A DNA stretch of 64,000 bases, taken from contig JACNJW010000027.1 in the NCBI GenBank assembly GCA_014382365.1, positions 1 to 64,000 of the forward strand. The letters run 5' to 3'. A program made the position numbers and the translations under genes. The stretch comes from SAR324 cluster bacterium. GTDB lineage: Bacteria > SAR324 > NAC60-12. This document shows positions 44,146 through 53,912 of this stretch, one piece after another. The notes under the pieces are model-generated. The model was not told the origin of the DNA and searched no databases. It was given only the letters and a program-made list of their open reading frames with translations. Position 1 is the stretch's first letter; every line of letters starts with the position of its first letter.

Positions 44146-45061
44146 AAATAACGCTGTAGTAAATACAATTGAGTCTGTAACTCAACACCGCTCACTCTGG
44201 ATCGATGTCTGGCGTCAATTCAGAAAACATAAGGGCGCAATGACCGGAGTTATTGTGTTTATTTTTATCACCCTTTTTGTTTCAATCGGACCCCTTATTC
44301 ACGACATTGAGCCAAGTGCAATCAATTTTCGGGAGAGAAATTTAGGACCAACTCTGGCTCATCCACTTGGAACCGACAACATAGGTCACGACACATTGGC
44401 ACAAATGTTGGCCGGAGGTCAAGTTTCATTAGCAGTCGGTTTCCTGGCCATGCTGATCGCACTTTTTTTAGGAACATTCGTTGGAGTGCTGGCAGGTTTT
44501 ATTAAATCCCTTGACGGTCCATTGATGCGCTTGACGGATTTGTTTCTGGCACTGCCAATTTTACCACTTTTACTGGTTATTATTCTGCTTTTCCGCGACA
44601 CATTGCGTACCCTTTACGGTCCGGAAGCAGGAATATTCATGCTGATTGTTTTTGTTATTGGTATCACGAGTTGGATGCACACCGCCCGAATTGTGAGAAG
44701 TGATGTCCTGAGTATCAAAGAGCGTGAATTTGTGATGGCTGCTCACAGTATCGGCACCCGAAAACGACGTATTATTTTCCGTCATATTTTACCAAACATT
44801 CTCAGCCCGATCATGGTATCCGCAACTTTAGGCATTGCCAATGCGATAATCACCGAATCTGCCCTCTCCTTTCTTGGACTTGGTTTTCCTCCGGATTTTC
44901 CAACCTGGGGCAGATTGCTTTATGACGGCGCAAACTTCATTCAGATTACACCGTCCAGAGTTATCTGGCCCGGTCTCTTCATCTCCCTGACCGTACTCAG
45001 CGTCAACTACATCGGCGATGGACTAAGAGATGCTTTGGATCCCCGCTTGCGCGGGCGTTAA
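44138..45061 (+). CDS. oppC: Peptide ABC transporter permease (OppC type), system 1
   Basis: This 307-residue permease starts with a cytoplasmic tail (VWRQFRKHKGAMTGV) before its first helix. It has the OppC_N and BPD domains, with LAHPLGTDNIGHDTLAQML, the EAA loop EFVMAAHSIGTRKRRIIFRH and GLRDALDPRLRGR at the end. It forms the channel with OppB. It is the last gene of system 1, and no strong terminator follows. Confidence 0.92.
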   Translation: MTENNAVVNTIESVTQHRSLWIDVWRQFRKHKGAMTGVIVFIFITLFVSIGPLIHDIEPSAINFRERNLGPTLAHPLGTDNIGHDTLAQMLAGGQVSLAVGFLAMLIALFLGTFVGVLAGFIKSLDGPLMRLTDLFLALPILPLLLVIILLFRDTLRTLYGPEAGIFMLIVFVIGITSWMHTARIVRSDVLSIKEREFVMAAHSIGTRKRRIIFRHILPNILSPIMVSATLGIANAIITESALSFLGLGFPPDFPTWGRLLYDGANFIQITPSRVIWPGLFISLTVLSVNYIGDGLRDALDPRLRGR

Positions 45062-45162
45062 CAACGTTTTCCTGTTGTCTGAATCATTGGCAAACTTTTT
45101 TCTAAAATAGTATCCTTTTCTTATTCATCAATAAATAATTCAGGCAAATAAGAGGAATCCAA

Positions 45163-45590
45163 ATGTTTTATATTTCAGCTGCAATGGCAATCTTAGGTGC
45201 AGTTGGTTATCAATTGTTTATCAAGTTGGTACCAGCAACAGCAAATCCATTAGTTTCTATTCTGGGTTGTATCTAGCAGCTTTAATACTTGGACTTGCAC
45301 TACTGCTGATTTTCCCTGTTGAAGGTGGCTTAACTTTACATTTTCGGCAGTTAAACTGGATACAATTTGCCATTGCAGCATCAGTAATGATGGTAAATTT
45401 TGGTTACCTGTGGATGTTTAGAGCTGGTTGGGATCTCAGCACAGCCGGACTAGTTACAGGAGTGATCATCAATCTCTTACTGGTTGCACTAGGTGTTCTC
45501 TTTTTTGCTGAACAAAAAAGTCTGATTAATGCTGTAGGAATATTTTTTTGCATTTTAGGTGTTGCTTTAATCAACTATAATCCAACTTAA
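45163..45590 (+). pseudogene. EamA-type (DMT superfamily) small transporter, frameshifted
   Basis: An ATG at 45163 has AGAGGA 7 nt upstream and encodes a membrane helix (FYISAAMAILGAVGYQLFIK). That frame stops at a TAG at 45274. The protein continues in another frame from about 45267 (LYLAALILGLALLL) to 45590 and ends FFCILGVALINYNP. Joined, the pieces give about 142 residues with five helices, the size of one EamA domain. One missing base near 45262-45270 explains the break; it could be a real mutation or a sequencing error. The transported compound is unknown. Confidence 0.72.
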
Positions 45591-45658
45591 TATAGAGCTT
45601 TCAAAATTGTTGAGCCATTAAATTCTATTTTTTTGCACTTTTAGAATTCAGGTAAATT

Positions 45659-48600
45659 ATGACAACAACTTCAGCCTCAAATAATATTTCACATCTTGAC
45701 ACTCTCCGCTGGCGCTGCATTGGACCTCCGCGCGGTGGACGTGTAGTAGCTGTGTCCGGTGATCCGCTTAATTCACAGGTCTCCTATTTTGGTGCAGCAG
45801 CAGGGGGAATTTGGAAAACAGAAGACGGCGGAACATTCTGGGAGAATGTTTCCGATGGTTTTTTAGCAAGTGCAGCGGTCGGTGCGTTAACGGTTGCGCC
45901 ATCTGACCCAAACGTTATTTATGCCGGCATGGGAGAATCAACAATCCGGGGTGATGTTTCCTTTGGTGATGGTGTCTATAAATCCACCGATGCAGGAAAA
46001 TCCTGGAATAATTTCGGCCTGCGGAAAACACGTCACATCAGCGAAATTCGGGTGCATCCAAATAATCCGGATTTAGTTTATGTAGCAGCTTTCGGCGATG
46101 CCTTTGGTCCCAACAAAGATCGTGGAATTTACCGTTCCAAAGACGGAGGCCAAAATTGGGAGCAAATTCTTTTCCGCAGTGAAAAAGCCGGTGCGATCGA
46201 CTTAAGTCTTGACCCCAATAATCCTCGAATTCTTTATGCTTCATTTTGGGAAGCTCACCGTAATTTTTGGAGTCTCAACAGCGGCGGCCCTGACAGCAGC
46301 CTTTACCGTTCCGGAGACGGCGGAGAAACTTGGACTGACATCACAGAAAATCCCGGACTGCCGAAAGGTACAAAAGGCAAAATCGGAGTCACCGTTTCTC
46401 CGGCGCAAAGCGGACGCGTATGGGCGATTATCGAAGCCGAAAAAGCCGGGCTTTACCGCTCAGATAACGACGGAAAAAGCTGGATACAGACTTCCGGAAA
46501 CCGTGATCTGATTCACCGACCCTGGTATTATTGCCACGTTTTCGCTGATCCAAAACATGCAGATACAGTTTATATTACCAATTTGCAAATGTGGAAATCA
46601 ACAGACGGTGGTTCTAATTTCAGTGAAATAACCACTCCACACGGCGACAATCACGACCTTTGGATTGACCCAGAAAATACGCAACGGATGGTGCAGGGCA
46701 ATGACGGTGGCGGTTGTATCTCTTACAACGGCGGAAAATCTTGGTCTTCGATTTACAACCAAATGACCTCCCAATTTTACCGTATGGACATCGACAATCA
46801 ATTTCCTTACCGCGTCTATGCCACCCAGCAGGACAACACCAGTATCAGCGTTCCGAGTGCCAGCGAATTTGGGGCAATTACAATGCAGGAATGTACTTTG
46901 CCCGGAACCGGAGAAAGCGGATTTATTGCGGTTAAGCCCGACGATCCGGATATCGTTTATATCGGTGCAGTCGGCAGTTCACCAGGCGGCGAAGGACAAC
47001 TACAGCATTACAATCACCGCACAAAACAATTACGGCTCGTCAATATTTGGCCTGAAGAGCAATTCGGTTGGGCTCCAAAAGATTTAAAATACCGCTTTCA
47101 ATGGACTTTCCCAATTTCTTTTTCGCCTCACGATTCCGGAACCGTTTATGCTTGCGGGAATCATGTTTTCCGGACAATAAATGAAGGTCACAGTTGGGAA
47201 AAAATAAGTCCGGATTTAACTCGTGCGGACAAAAGCAAACTTGGTGTTTCCGGAGGGATGACAATTGACAGCAGTGGCGCAGAACATTATGGAACGATCT
47301 CAACTTTTGTCGAATCTCCACATCAATCCGGAGTTTTTTGGACGGGAAGTGATGACGGTTTGGTTCATACTTCAAGGGACAGTGGAAAAACCTGGCAAAA
47401 TATCACGCCGCCCGATATACCTGAATTTTCTTATATTTTCTGCATTGAAGTTTCCGCACATGCTCCGGAAACAATTTATCTCTCTGCTACACGTTACAAA
47501 TTGAACGATTATCGACCTTTAATCTACAAATCAATTGACGGCGGACAGAACTGGAGTAGCATCAACGGCGACTATCCTGAAACAGAAATCAGTCGTGTAA
47601 TTCGCGAAGACCAGACTTGTCCCGGATTATTGTATGTCGGCTCAGAAAGCGGAATTTATATGAGTGCAAACGACGGCAAAAACTGGCAAAAACTTGGGGG
47701 GAATTTCCCAGTAGTTCCGGTTTATGATTTAAAAATCAAGGATGATGATTTAGTGGTCGGCACGCATGGGCGGTCTTTCTGGATTCTGGACGATTTGACT
47801 CCACTCCGGGAATTTGCCCGTGAATCTTCCGGTAAAGTAAAAAGAATTTCCAGTGACATAAAATTTTTTCCACCACGTAAAACTTACCGCCGCACTTTGA
47901 ATTGGAGCGTTAATTTGTTTTTGGGTGAAGGGAAAAATTATAGTCCGGCCTTCGGTTTGCCGGGTACAAATTATCAGGAAACGACACCGGACGGTGAAAA
48001 AGTATTCCGTTATTTAGATATGGGCGAAAATCCTCCGGAAGGCGTAATCGTAAATTATTTTCTGGAATCAGTTCCAGAGCAGCCTTTAGAGTTAATTATT
48101 TTAGATGCCAGCGGTAAAGAAATAGATAGTTTTACCACTAAAATAATTGACGAAACTCAACTCGAAATTCCGGTTGAGACCAATTCAGAAAATCTTGACG
48201 AAGAAAAGCCCTCTTTACCAAATAAAAAGGGATTTAATTGCTTCATTTGGAATATGCGTTATCCCGGCCCGGAAATCAAAATTGAGAAAGCACTCGAAAA
48301 ACCCGGTTACAAGCCGTTAGGACGCGGAGAAGGCGGACCCGGCGGCGGTCCTCTGGCTCCTCCCGGCACCTATCAGGTACGTTTGAAATTTGGCAACAGT
48401 GAATCTGACAACGAAATCACGCATTCTTTTGAAATAGTCAAAGACCCCCGTTTGGAAACCACTCCGGAAGATTTTGCGGCACAGTTTGATTTGTCGACGA
48501 AAATCAGAAATTGCGTTTCCGAAGTCAATGCTGCCATTAACAGCATCCGCAGAATCAAACGCCAAATTACGGAATTAACGGATCGCGAAAATTATGATAA

Positions 48601-48904
48601 TCCTGAACTCGAATCGCTCCAAAAACAGCTCGAAACTATTGAGACAGAATTGACGCAAACCCAGTATGAAACACCATCGGATCGTTTGCGACATCCAACA
48701 AAACTCAAAGAGCGCATGGAGGCTTTGGTCAGTGTAGTTGTTATCGCAGATGCCGCTCCTCCGGAACAGGCACACACCGTTTTTGCACATTTGAAAGCAC
48801 AAATTGACGAGCAACTTGCATGCTTGCAAAAACTCGAAGAACAGGAAGTAGACCGTCTCAATCAGCAAATGGAACAAGCCGGAATTCCTAAACTGCAAGG
48901 TTAG
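45659..48904 (+). CDS. Large BNR/VPS10-like beta-propeller protein
   Basis: This 1081-residue protein is rich in BNR/Asp-box repeats. GGIWKTEDGGTFWENVSDG, GVYKSTDAGKSWNNFG, GIYRSKDGGQNWEQI, SLYRSGDGGETWTDIT and GLVHTSRDSGKTWQNI show the S-x-D-x-G-x-T-W pattern. This forms a double-propeller fold like VPS10/sortilin or plant photosystem assembly factors. An Ig-like segment and a helical C-terminus (about 930-1081) follow. No signal peptide is visible, although relatives are often exported. Function is unknown. The adjacent MFS gene starts 1 nt after its stop. Third-position GC looks higher than in neighbours. Confidence 0.8.
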   Translation: MTTTSASNNISHLDTLRWRCIGPPRGGRVVAVSGDPLNSQVSYFGAAAGGIWKTEDGGTFWENVSDGFLASAAVGALTVAPSDPNVIYAGMGESTIRGDVSFGDGVYKSTDAGKSWNNFGLRKTRHISEIRVHPNNPDLVYVAAFGDAFGPNKDRGIYRSKDGGQNWEQILFRSEKAGAIDLSLDPNNPRILYASFWEAHRNFWSLNSGGPDSSLYRSGDGGETWTDITENPGLPKGTKGKIGVTVSPAQSGRVWAIIEAEKAGLYRSDNDGKSWIQTSGNRDLIHRPWYYCHVFADPKHADTVYITNLQMWKSTDGGSNFSEITTPHGDNHDLWIDPENTQRMVQGNDGGGCISYNGGKSWSSIYNQMTSQFYRMDIDNQFPYRVYATQQDNTSISVPSASEFGAITMQECTLPGTGESGFIAVKPDDPDIVYIGAVGSSPGGEGQLQHYNHRTKQLRLVNIWPEEQFGWAPKDLKYRFQWTFPISFSPHDSGTVYACGNHVFRTINEGHSWEKISPDLTRADKSKLGVSGGMTIDSSGAEHYGTISTFVESPHQSGVFWTGSDDGLVHTSRDSGKTWQNITPPDIPEFSYIFCIEVSAHAPETIYLSATRYKLNDYRPLIYKSIDGGQNWSSINGDYPETEISRVIREDQTCPGLLYVGSESGIYMSANDGKNWQKLGGNFPVVPVYDLKIKDDDLVVGTHGRSFWILDDLTPLREFARESSGKVKRISSDIKFFPPRKTYRRTLNWSVNLFLGEGKNYSPAFGLPGTNYQETTPDGEKVFRYLDMGENPPEGVIVNYFLESVPEQPLELIILDASGKEIDSFTTKIIDETQLEIPVETNSENLDEEKPSLPNKKGFNCFIWNMRYPGPEIKIEKALEKPGYKPLGRGEGGPGGGPLAPPGTYQVRLKFGNSESDNEITHSFEIVKDPRLETTPEDFAAQFDLSTKIRNCVSEVNAAINSIRRIKRQITELTDRENYDNPELESLQKQLETIETELTQTQYETPSDRLRHPTKLKERMEALVSVVVIADAAPPEQAHTVFAHLKAQIDEQLACLQKLEEQEVDRLNQQMEQAGIPKLQG

Positions 48905-48905
48905 G

Positions 48906-50123
48906 ATGCGCGGAATTTCAGAATTGTTTAAAATCACGGCTGCTGATTTTTTAGTGCGCACCGCTTATCAAATGGGCAAAACACCACTATTGCCAATTTT
49001 TGCCGCAAGTTTGGGTGCTAACGCCACATTTTTGGGGCTGATCGTTTCGGTTTCCACTTTGACCGGAATGCTGCTAAAACCAATCTTCGGCCTCTTGTCT
49101 GACCGTTGGGGACGCTGGATTTGGATTTTTGCGGGAACTCTGCTTTTTACCGGAATCCCGTTTCTTTATCAATGGATTCAGACTCCGGAAGAATTACTCA
49201 TTTTACGCCTCATACACGGTTTAGCTACAGCGATTTACGGACCGGTAACAGTGGCCTGGGTCATCGATCAAAGTCAAAACAACAACAGTTCCAAAAGTAA
49301 TTGCGCAGAACGTTTGGGTTGGTTTGGGATGGCACGCTGCGGAGGATATCTGCTGGGACCAACAATCACCGCAGGGTTATTAATGATTTATGAACCCTCA
49401 ACAATTTTTACAGTCATTGGACTTTTGAGTTCATTTGCATTATTGCCTGTGCTGCTGCTTAATAAGACTTCAGGTCCAGCAAAAACTCCTCTCATTTCTA
49501 TACGTCAACAGGCAAAAGCCGCATTCCGGGCAGGAATCAAAACGCCTGAACTGTGGATGGCAGGGAGTCTGGAAAGTATTGTCTATCTCGGTATTTACGC
49601 CACTAAAACTTTTTTACCGCTGTATGCACTTGAAAACGGAATTTCGATTCTGTGGGTCGGAGTTTTCTTTTCCGTCCAGGAATTAACACATCTGATTGCA
49701 CGTCCCTACGGAGGTCGACTAAGTGATCGTTTGGGTTATCTTCCGGTAGCTGCTTTCGGAATGCTATTGGCTGCTTTTGCTTTAGGATTGCTACCATTGG
49801 CTAATACTCCTTCGTTTTTACTATTGCTGGCACTTGGCATAGGACTTTCTCAAGCACTAATTTTTCCATCAACCATTGCCCTGTTCGCACAAAAAATGGA
49901 TGTCCTCCACACCGGAACAGGTTCAGGAATGATCGGTGCCTTGAAAAATTCTGCTAAAATTGCCGGCCCAATTCTTGGTGGATTGCTGATTCACTGGTAC
50001 AACTATTCATGGATGTTTTGGAGTATGTCTGCCTTGTTGACATTTTGGGGTTGTGGATTATTATTGAGGTCACTCAATAATAATCCATTACTCGTCCTGA
50101 GTGATAACAGAAAAGTAGTTTAG
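48906..50123 (+). CDS. MFS transporter
   Basis: This 405-residue protein has 12 predicted helices. It carries the MFS signatures FGLLSDRWGRWIW (motif A) after helix 2, GYLLGPTITAGLL, and a second motif ARPYGGRLSDRLGYLPVAAF after helix 8. It is an uptake or efflux carrier of unidentified substrate. The start lies 1 nt beyond the stop of the BNR-protein gene, so the two are co-transcribed and may act together. Base composition resembles that gene. Confidence 0.88.
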   Translation: MRGISELFKITAADFLVRTAYQMGKTPLLPIFAASLGANATFLGLIVSVSTLTGMLLKPIFGLLSDRWGRWIWIFAGTLLFTGIPFLYQWIQTPEELLILRLIHGLATAIYGPVTVAWVIDQSQNNNSSKSNCAERLGWFGMARCGGYLLGPTITAGLLMIYEPSTIFTVIGLLSSFALLPVLLLNKTSGPAKTPLISIRQQAKAAFRAGIKTPELWMAGSLESIVYLGIYATKTFLPLYALENGISILWVGVFFSVQELTHLIARPYGGRLSDRLGYLPVAAFGMLLAAFALGLLPLANTPSFLLLLALGIGLSQALIFPSTIALFAQKMDVLHTGTGSGMIGALKNSAKIAGPILGGLLIHWYNYSWMFWSMSALLTFWGCGLLLRSLNNNPLLVLSDNRKVV

Positions 50124-50158
50124 ATTTTCACTGACATATTTCTTGGCAAATATATTCC

Positions 50159-50188
50159 TTGACATGTTCTGTATTTAAGTGAAATAAT
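50159..50188 (+). promoter_or_regulatory. Sigma-70-like promoter for the system-2 binding protein
   Basis: TTGACA (50159-50164) and AATAAT (50183-50188) are separated by 18 bp, matching 6/6 and 5/6 consensus bases. The predicted leader is about 60 nt. Confidence 0.62.
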
Positions 50189-50256
50189 GTTCACTTTTCC
50201 ACCTGTTTCCGAAATTTTTTCGGGCATCTCATATAACAACTTAATTGGAGTTTATA

Positions 50257-51834
50257 ATGAAAAAAATAGTTGCAACCCTAATGTTAATAACCTTGATCGG
50301 ACTCGTGTTTTCCACGGCACAGGCCAAAACATTCCGCTGGGCGTTTCAGGGAGACGCACAATCTCTCGACCCTCATTCATTGAATGAAACATTTACGTTG
50401 GGCTTACTCGGAAATGTATATGAAGGATTGGTGCGTCGTGATGCTGACCTCAAAATCATTCCTGCACTTGCTGCTGAGTGGCAAGTTGTTGAACCAACAC
50501 GCTGGCGTTTCAAACTACGTCAGGGAGTGACGTTCCACAATGGAAATAAGTTCAATGCAGATGATGTCCTGTTTTCCTACGGTCGTGCTAAAATGGAAGG
50601 TTCGGACCTGACAAAATGTATGGCTACTGTCAAGGAAGTGCTAAAAGTTGATGAGTATACTGTGGATTTCGTAACCACAACAGCAAATCCGATTTTGACT
50701 GCAGAATGGTCCAGTTGCTACATTATGGACAAAGAGTGGTCTGAGAGTAACGGTGCCGGAAGTCCAACCAGTGTAACAGAAGGCAAAGAGAATCATGCCA
50801 CTCGTCACGCAAATGGAACTGGTCCATTTGTTGTTGTTTCCAGAGAGACCGATGTAAAAACTGTGCTTAAACCAAACAAGCACTGGTGGGATACTGCTCA
50901 ACACAATTTAACAGAAGTAATTTTCACTCCAATTGGTTCAGATGCAACTCGTGTAGCAGCTCTGCTTTCAGGTGAAATTGATATGATGTACCCTGTACCG
51001 GTGCAGGACATTCAGAGGGTCAACAGTAATGAGGGCACCTCAGCCATGCTTGGTCCGGAACTTCGAACTATTTTCCTTGGCATGGATCAGGCCCGCGATG
51101 AGTTGCTGTATTCCAATGTCAAAGGCAAAAACCCATTTAAAGATGTTCGGGTAAGGGAAGCTTTTATGTTGGGAATTAACATTGAAGCGATTAAGAAAAA
51201 AGTGATGCGAAATTTGTCCGCTCCAGCTGCATTGATGATTTCTCCTAGCTTGTTCACTCACTCAGGACAATTCTCACGACCAGCTTACAACCCGGATAGG
51301 GCAAAAGAACTGTTAGCTGACGCAGGTTATCCAGAAGGCTTTGAAGTCGGAATGGACTGTCCAAATAACCGCTATGTAAATGATGAAAAAATCTGTCAGG
51401 CAGTAGTAGCCATGTTGGCAAAAGTTGGAGTGAAGGTCAACTTGTTGGCTCAGCCAAAAGCCCAGTATTTTGCAAAGGTTCTACGTCCAAAATGGGACAC
51501 CAGTTTCTATTTGCTAGGTTGGACTCCGGGAAGTTTCGACAGTTGGAACGTTCTGTACAACATCCTTGGTGGTCCCAGCGAAGATGGGCGGGGAAAATTC
51601 AATCTAACCGGCTACAGTAATGCCAGGGTAGATGAGTTGACTGATAAAATTCTTGTAACTACCGATGCCGCAAAACGTGATGAAATGATCAGGGAAGCAT
51701 ATCAAATTACAGTTGATGAACATGCTTACCTGCCCTTGCATCAGCAGGGATTGGCCTGGTCAAAGAAAGACAGTGTCAGCCTCAAACAACGTGCGGACAA
51801 TCAGTTCATGATCTATCACGTTAATTTGAATTAA
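50257..51834 (+). CDS. oppA: Peptide ABC transporter substrate-binding protein (family 5), system 2
   Basis: The protein is 525 residues from the ATG at 50257. TTGGAG lies 7 nt upstream of this ATG, so the in-frame TTG at 50245 is part of the ribosome-binding site rather than the start. A signal peptide (MKKIVATLMLITLIGLVFST, cleavage near AQA) is followed by the SBP_bac_5 fold: RWAFQGDAQSLDPHSLNET, WRFKLRQGVTFHNGNKFNAD and GTGPFVVVSRETDVKT. It binds peptides or related compounds in the periplasm. It is the first gene of an eight-gene run ending with peptidase and amidohydrolase genes. Confidence 0.92.
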   Translation: MKKIVATLMLITLIGLVFSTAQAKTFRWAFQGDAQSLDPHSLNETFTLGLLGNVYEGLVRRDADLKIIPALAAEWQVVEPTRWRFKLRQGVTFHNGNKFNADDVLFSYGRAKMEGSDLTKCMATVKEVLKVDEYTVDFVTTTANPILTAEWSSCYIMDKEWSESNGAGSPTSVTEGKENHATRHANGTGPFVVVSRETDVKTVLKPNKHWWDTAQHNLTEVIFTPIGSDATRVAALLSGEIDMMYPVPVQDIQRVNSNEGTSAMLGPELRTIFLGMDQARDELLYSNVKGKNPFKDVRVREAFMLGINIEAIKKKVMRNLSAPAALMISPSLFTHSGQFSRPAYNPDRAKELLADAGYPEGFEVGMDCPNNRYVNDEKICQAVVAMLAKVGVKVNLLAQPKAQYFAKVLRPKWDTSFYLLGWTPGSFDSWNVLYNILGGPSEDGRGKFNLTGYSNARVDELTDKILVTTDAAKRDEMIREAYQITVDEHAYLPLHQQGLAWSKKDSVSLKQRADNQFMIYHVNLN

Positions 51835-51959
51835 CTAATATCATTTTGAAAAGGATCTAAAAAAACAGGACAAAAAACTGCAGCTTCTTAGGTCGTAGTT
51901 TAGAACATGTTGCTCCTGTTTCTATTTCTTATTTGAAATAATCTCTGATAAACAAACAC

Positions 51960-51990
51960 GGCTCCGGTAATATTCCGGAGCCTTTTCCTT
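51960..51990 (+). terminator. Intrinsic terminator between system-2 SBP and oppB
   Basis: The arms ggctccgg and ccggagcc form a perfect 8-bp GC-rich stem with a 7-nt loop, followed by ttttcctt. It lies 126 nt after the binding-protein stop and 25 nt before the permease start, the same relative position as the terminator of system 1. Confidence 0.8.
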
Positions 51991-52014
51991 CCTCCTGAAT
52001 CCAGATCCTTTGCC

Positions 52015-52998
52015 ATGGCGGCATTTATCATCCGTCGACTTTTCCAGTCGTTGATAGTAATGTTTTTTGTGGCATTCGTTGCTTTCACAATGTTCCGCTA
52101 TGTGGGTGACCCCGTCAATCAAATGGTGGGAATTGACACAAGCTTGGTGCAGCGTGAAGCATTGCGGGAACGATTGGGACTGAATGATCCTTTCATCATG
52201 CAATTTGGACGTTTTGTCCTCAAAGCATTGTCTGGAGATTTCGGAATTTCCTATCAACACAAACGCCCGGTTACAGAAATGTTACTTGAACGCTTTCCTG
52301 CAACCTTGGAACTCAGTCTGGTTTCAGCAATTTTCTCCCTGCTGGTGGGTATCCCTATGGGTGTTTACACAGGACTACATCGTTACGGCTGGCTCAGCAG
52401 GTTTTTTATGATGTTTTCATTAATTGGAATTTCACTACCCACCTTTTTAATTGGAATTTTACTGATTTTTTTATTTGCCGTGCAACTGCAGTGGTTACCT
52501 TCTTTTGGACGAGGAACAGTTATCGAAATTGGAGGTTGGCGAACAGGGTTTTTAACTATCAGCGGACTCAAAGCCCTGATAATGCCGGCCATAACATTGG
52601 GATTGTTCCAACTGACTTTAATCATGCGTCTGGTAAGAGCAGAGATGCTGGAGGTTCTACTTACAGATTACATTAAGTTTGCCCGTGCACGCGGTTTAAG
52701 CAACAAAGCTATTCATTTTGGACATGCCCTAAAAAACACAATGGTACCAGTTATCACAATCACTGGTTTACAAATTGGTTCAATTCTAGCTTTTGCGATT
52801 ATTACTGAAACTGTATTTCAATGGCCGGGAATGGGGTTAATGTTTTTGCAGTCCATTCAAAACGTTGACATCCCAATTATGGCAGCATATCTGATGATGA
52901 TTGCTTTCTTTTTTGTGTTAATAAATCTGGTTGTAGATTTGTTATATTATGTTGTCGATCCACGTTTAAGGGTTGATGCCGTTAAAGCTCACGGATAA
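52015..52998 (+). CDS. oppB: Peptide ABC transporter permease (OppB type), system 2
   Basis: This 327-residue permease starts AFIIRRLFQSLIVMFFVAFV and has six helices. It has the EAA-type loop KFARARGLSNKAIHFGHALK and the C-terminal YYVVDPRLRVDA. The DppB/GsiC-like first periplasmic region contains GDPVNQMVG. It pairs with the OppC gene 8 nt downstream. The ATG immediately follows the terminator region without a strong Shine-Dalgarno sequence. Confidence 0.92.
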   Translation: MAAFIIRRLFQSLIVMFFVAFVAFTMFRYVGDPVNQMVGIDTSLVQREALRERLGLNDPFIMQFGRFVLKALSGDFGISYQHKRPVTEMLLERFPATLELSLVSAIFSLLVGIPMGVYTGLHRYGWLSRFFMMFSLIGISLPTFLIGILLIFLFAVQLQWLPSFGRGTVIEIGGWRTGFLTISGLKALIMPAITLGLFQLTLIMRLVRAEMLEVLLTDYIKFARARGLSNKAIHFGHALKNTMVPVITITGLQIGSILAFAIITETVFQWPGMGLMFLQSIQNVDIPIMAAYLMMIAFFFVLINLVVDLLYYVVDPRLRVDAVKAHG

Positions 52999-53006
52999 GG
53001 TCTTTC

Positions 53007-53912
53007 ATGTTAAAACGTTTTTTTGACAGTGATTTGGTGTATTCATTTACCCGTTCACCAGTGACGATTCTGGCAGGACTGGTGACGGTGCTTTATTTTC
53101 TGGCTTCAATATTTGCCGGATTTGTTGCGCCCCACAATCCTTTTGACATGGCCTCCCTTGACATTATGGATTCATTCATACCACCTGTTTGGGAAGTCGA
53201 TGGTGATCCGCGTTTTTTACTTGGTACCGACGATTTGGGACGTGGAATTCTATCCACCATTATTCACGGATCGCGCATTTCGTTGTTCATTGGTTTTTCA
53301 AGCGTAATTTTCTCACTGGTTCTGGGAGTAGGACTCGGGTTGGTCTCCGGATTTCTGGGTGGAAAACTGGATGCTTTCATAATGCGTGTTGCAGAAATAC
53401 AACTCAGTTTTCCAGCAATTTTAATTGCTCTACTGATCAATGGTGTTTTGCGCGGAATTTTGCCTGTTGGTCAACAGAGTAATTTGGCATACTACGTTTT
53501 GATCCTCTCAATTGGCGTTTCCGGCTGGGTACAGTATGCCAGGACCGTGCGTGGCTCTACAATGGTTGAGCGCAACAAAGAATATGTACAGTCTGCAAGA
53601 GTGATTGGGATCCACCCACTGTTAATCATGTGGCGTCACATCCTGCCTAATGTAATGGGACCAATTTTAGTAATTGCGACTATTCATTTGGCCGTTGCAG
53701 TTATTTCTGAAGCCACCCTATCATTTCTTGGTGTTGGCGTGCCACCTACCGAACCTTCCCTGGGCACCCTGATTCGCATCGGCAACGATTTCTTGTTTTC
53801 TGGTGAGTGGTGGATCACAATTTTTCCTGGTTTGGCATTAGCAATCCTCGTTTTAGCAGTAAATTTGCTTGGTGACTGGCTGCGTGATGTTCTCAACCCC
53901 AAACTCCGTTAA
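53007..53912 (+). CDS. oppC: Peptide ABC transporter permease (OppC type), system 2
   Basis: This 301-residue permease has an N-terminal OppC_N segment and the BPD domain. RFLLGTDDLGRGILSTIIHG is its conserved periplasmic entry, EYVQSARVIGIHPLLIMWRH the ATPase-contacting loop and LRDVLNPKLR the C-terminus. Its TAA stop shares a base with the ATG of the next ATPase gene (TAATG), indicating tight coupling. Confidence 0.92.
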   Translation: MLKRFFDSDLVYSFTRSPVTILAGLVTVLYFLASIFAGFVAPHNPFDMASLDIMDSFIPPVWEVDGDPRFLLGTDDLGRGILSTIIHGSRISLFIGFSSVIFSLVLGVGLGLVSGFLGGKLDAFIMRVAEIQLSFPAILIALLINGVLRGILPVGQQSNLAYYVLILSIGVSGWVQYARTVRGSTMVERNKEYVQSARVIGIHPLLIMWRHILPNVMGPILVIATIHLAVAVISEATLSFLGVGVPPTEPSLGTLIRIGNDFLFSGEWWITIFPGLALAILVLAVNLLGDWLRDVLNPKLR

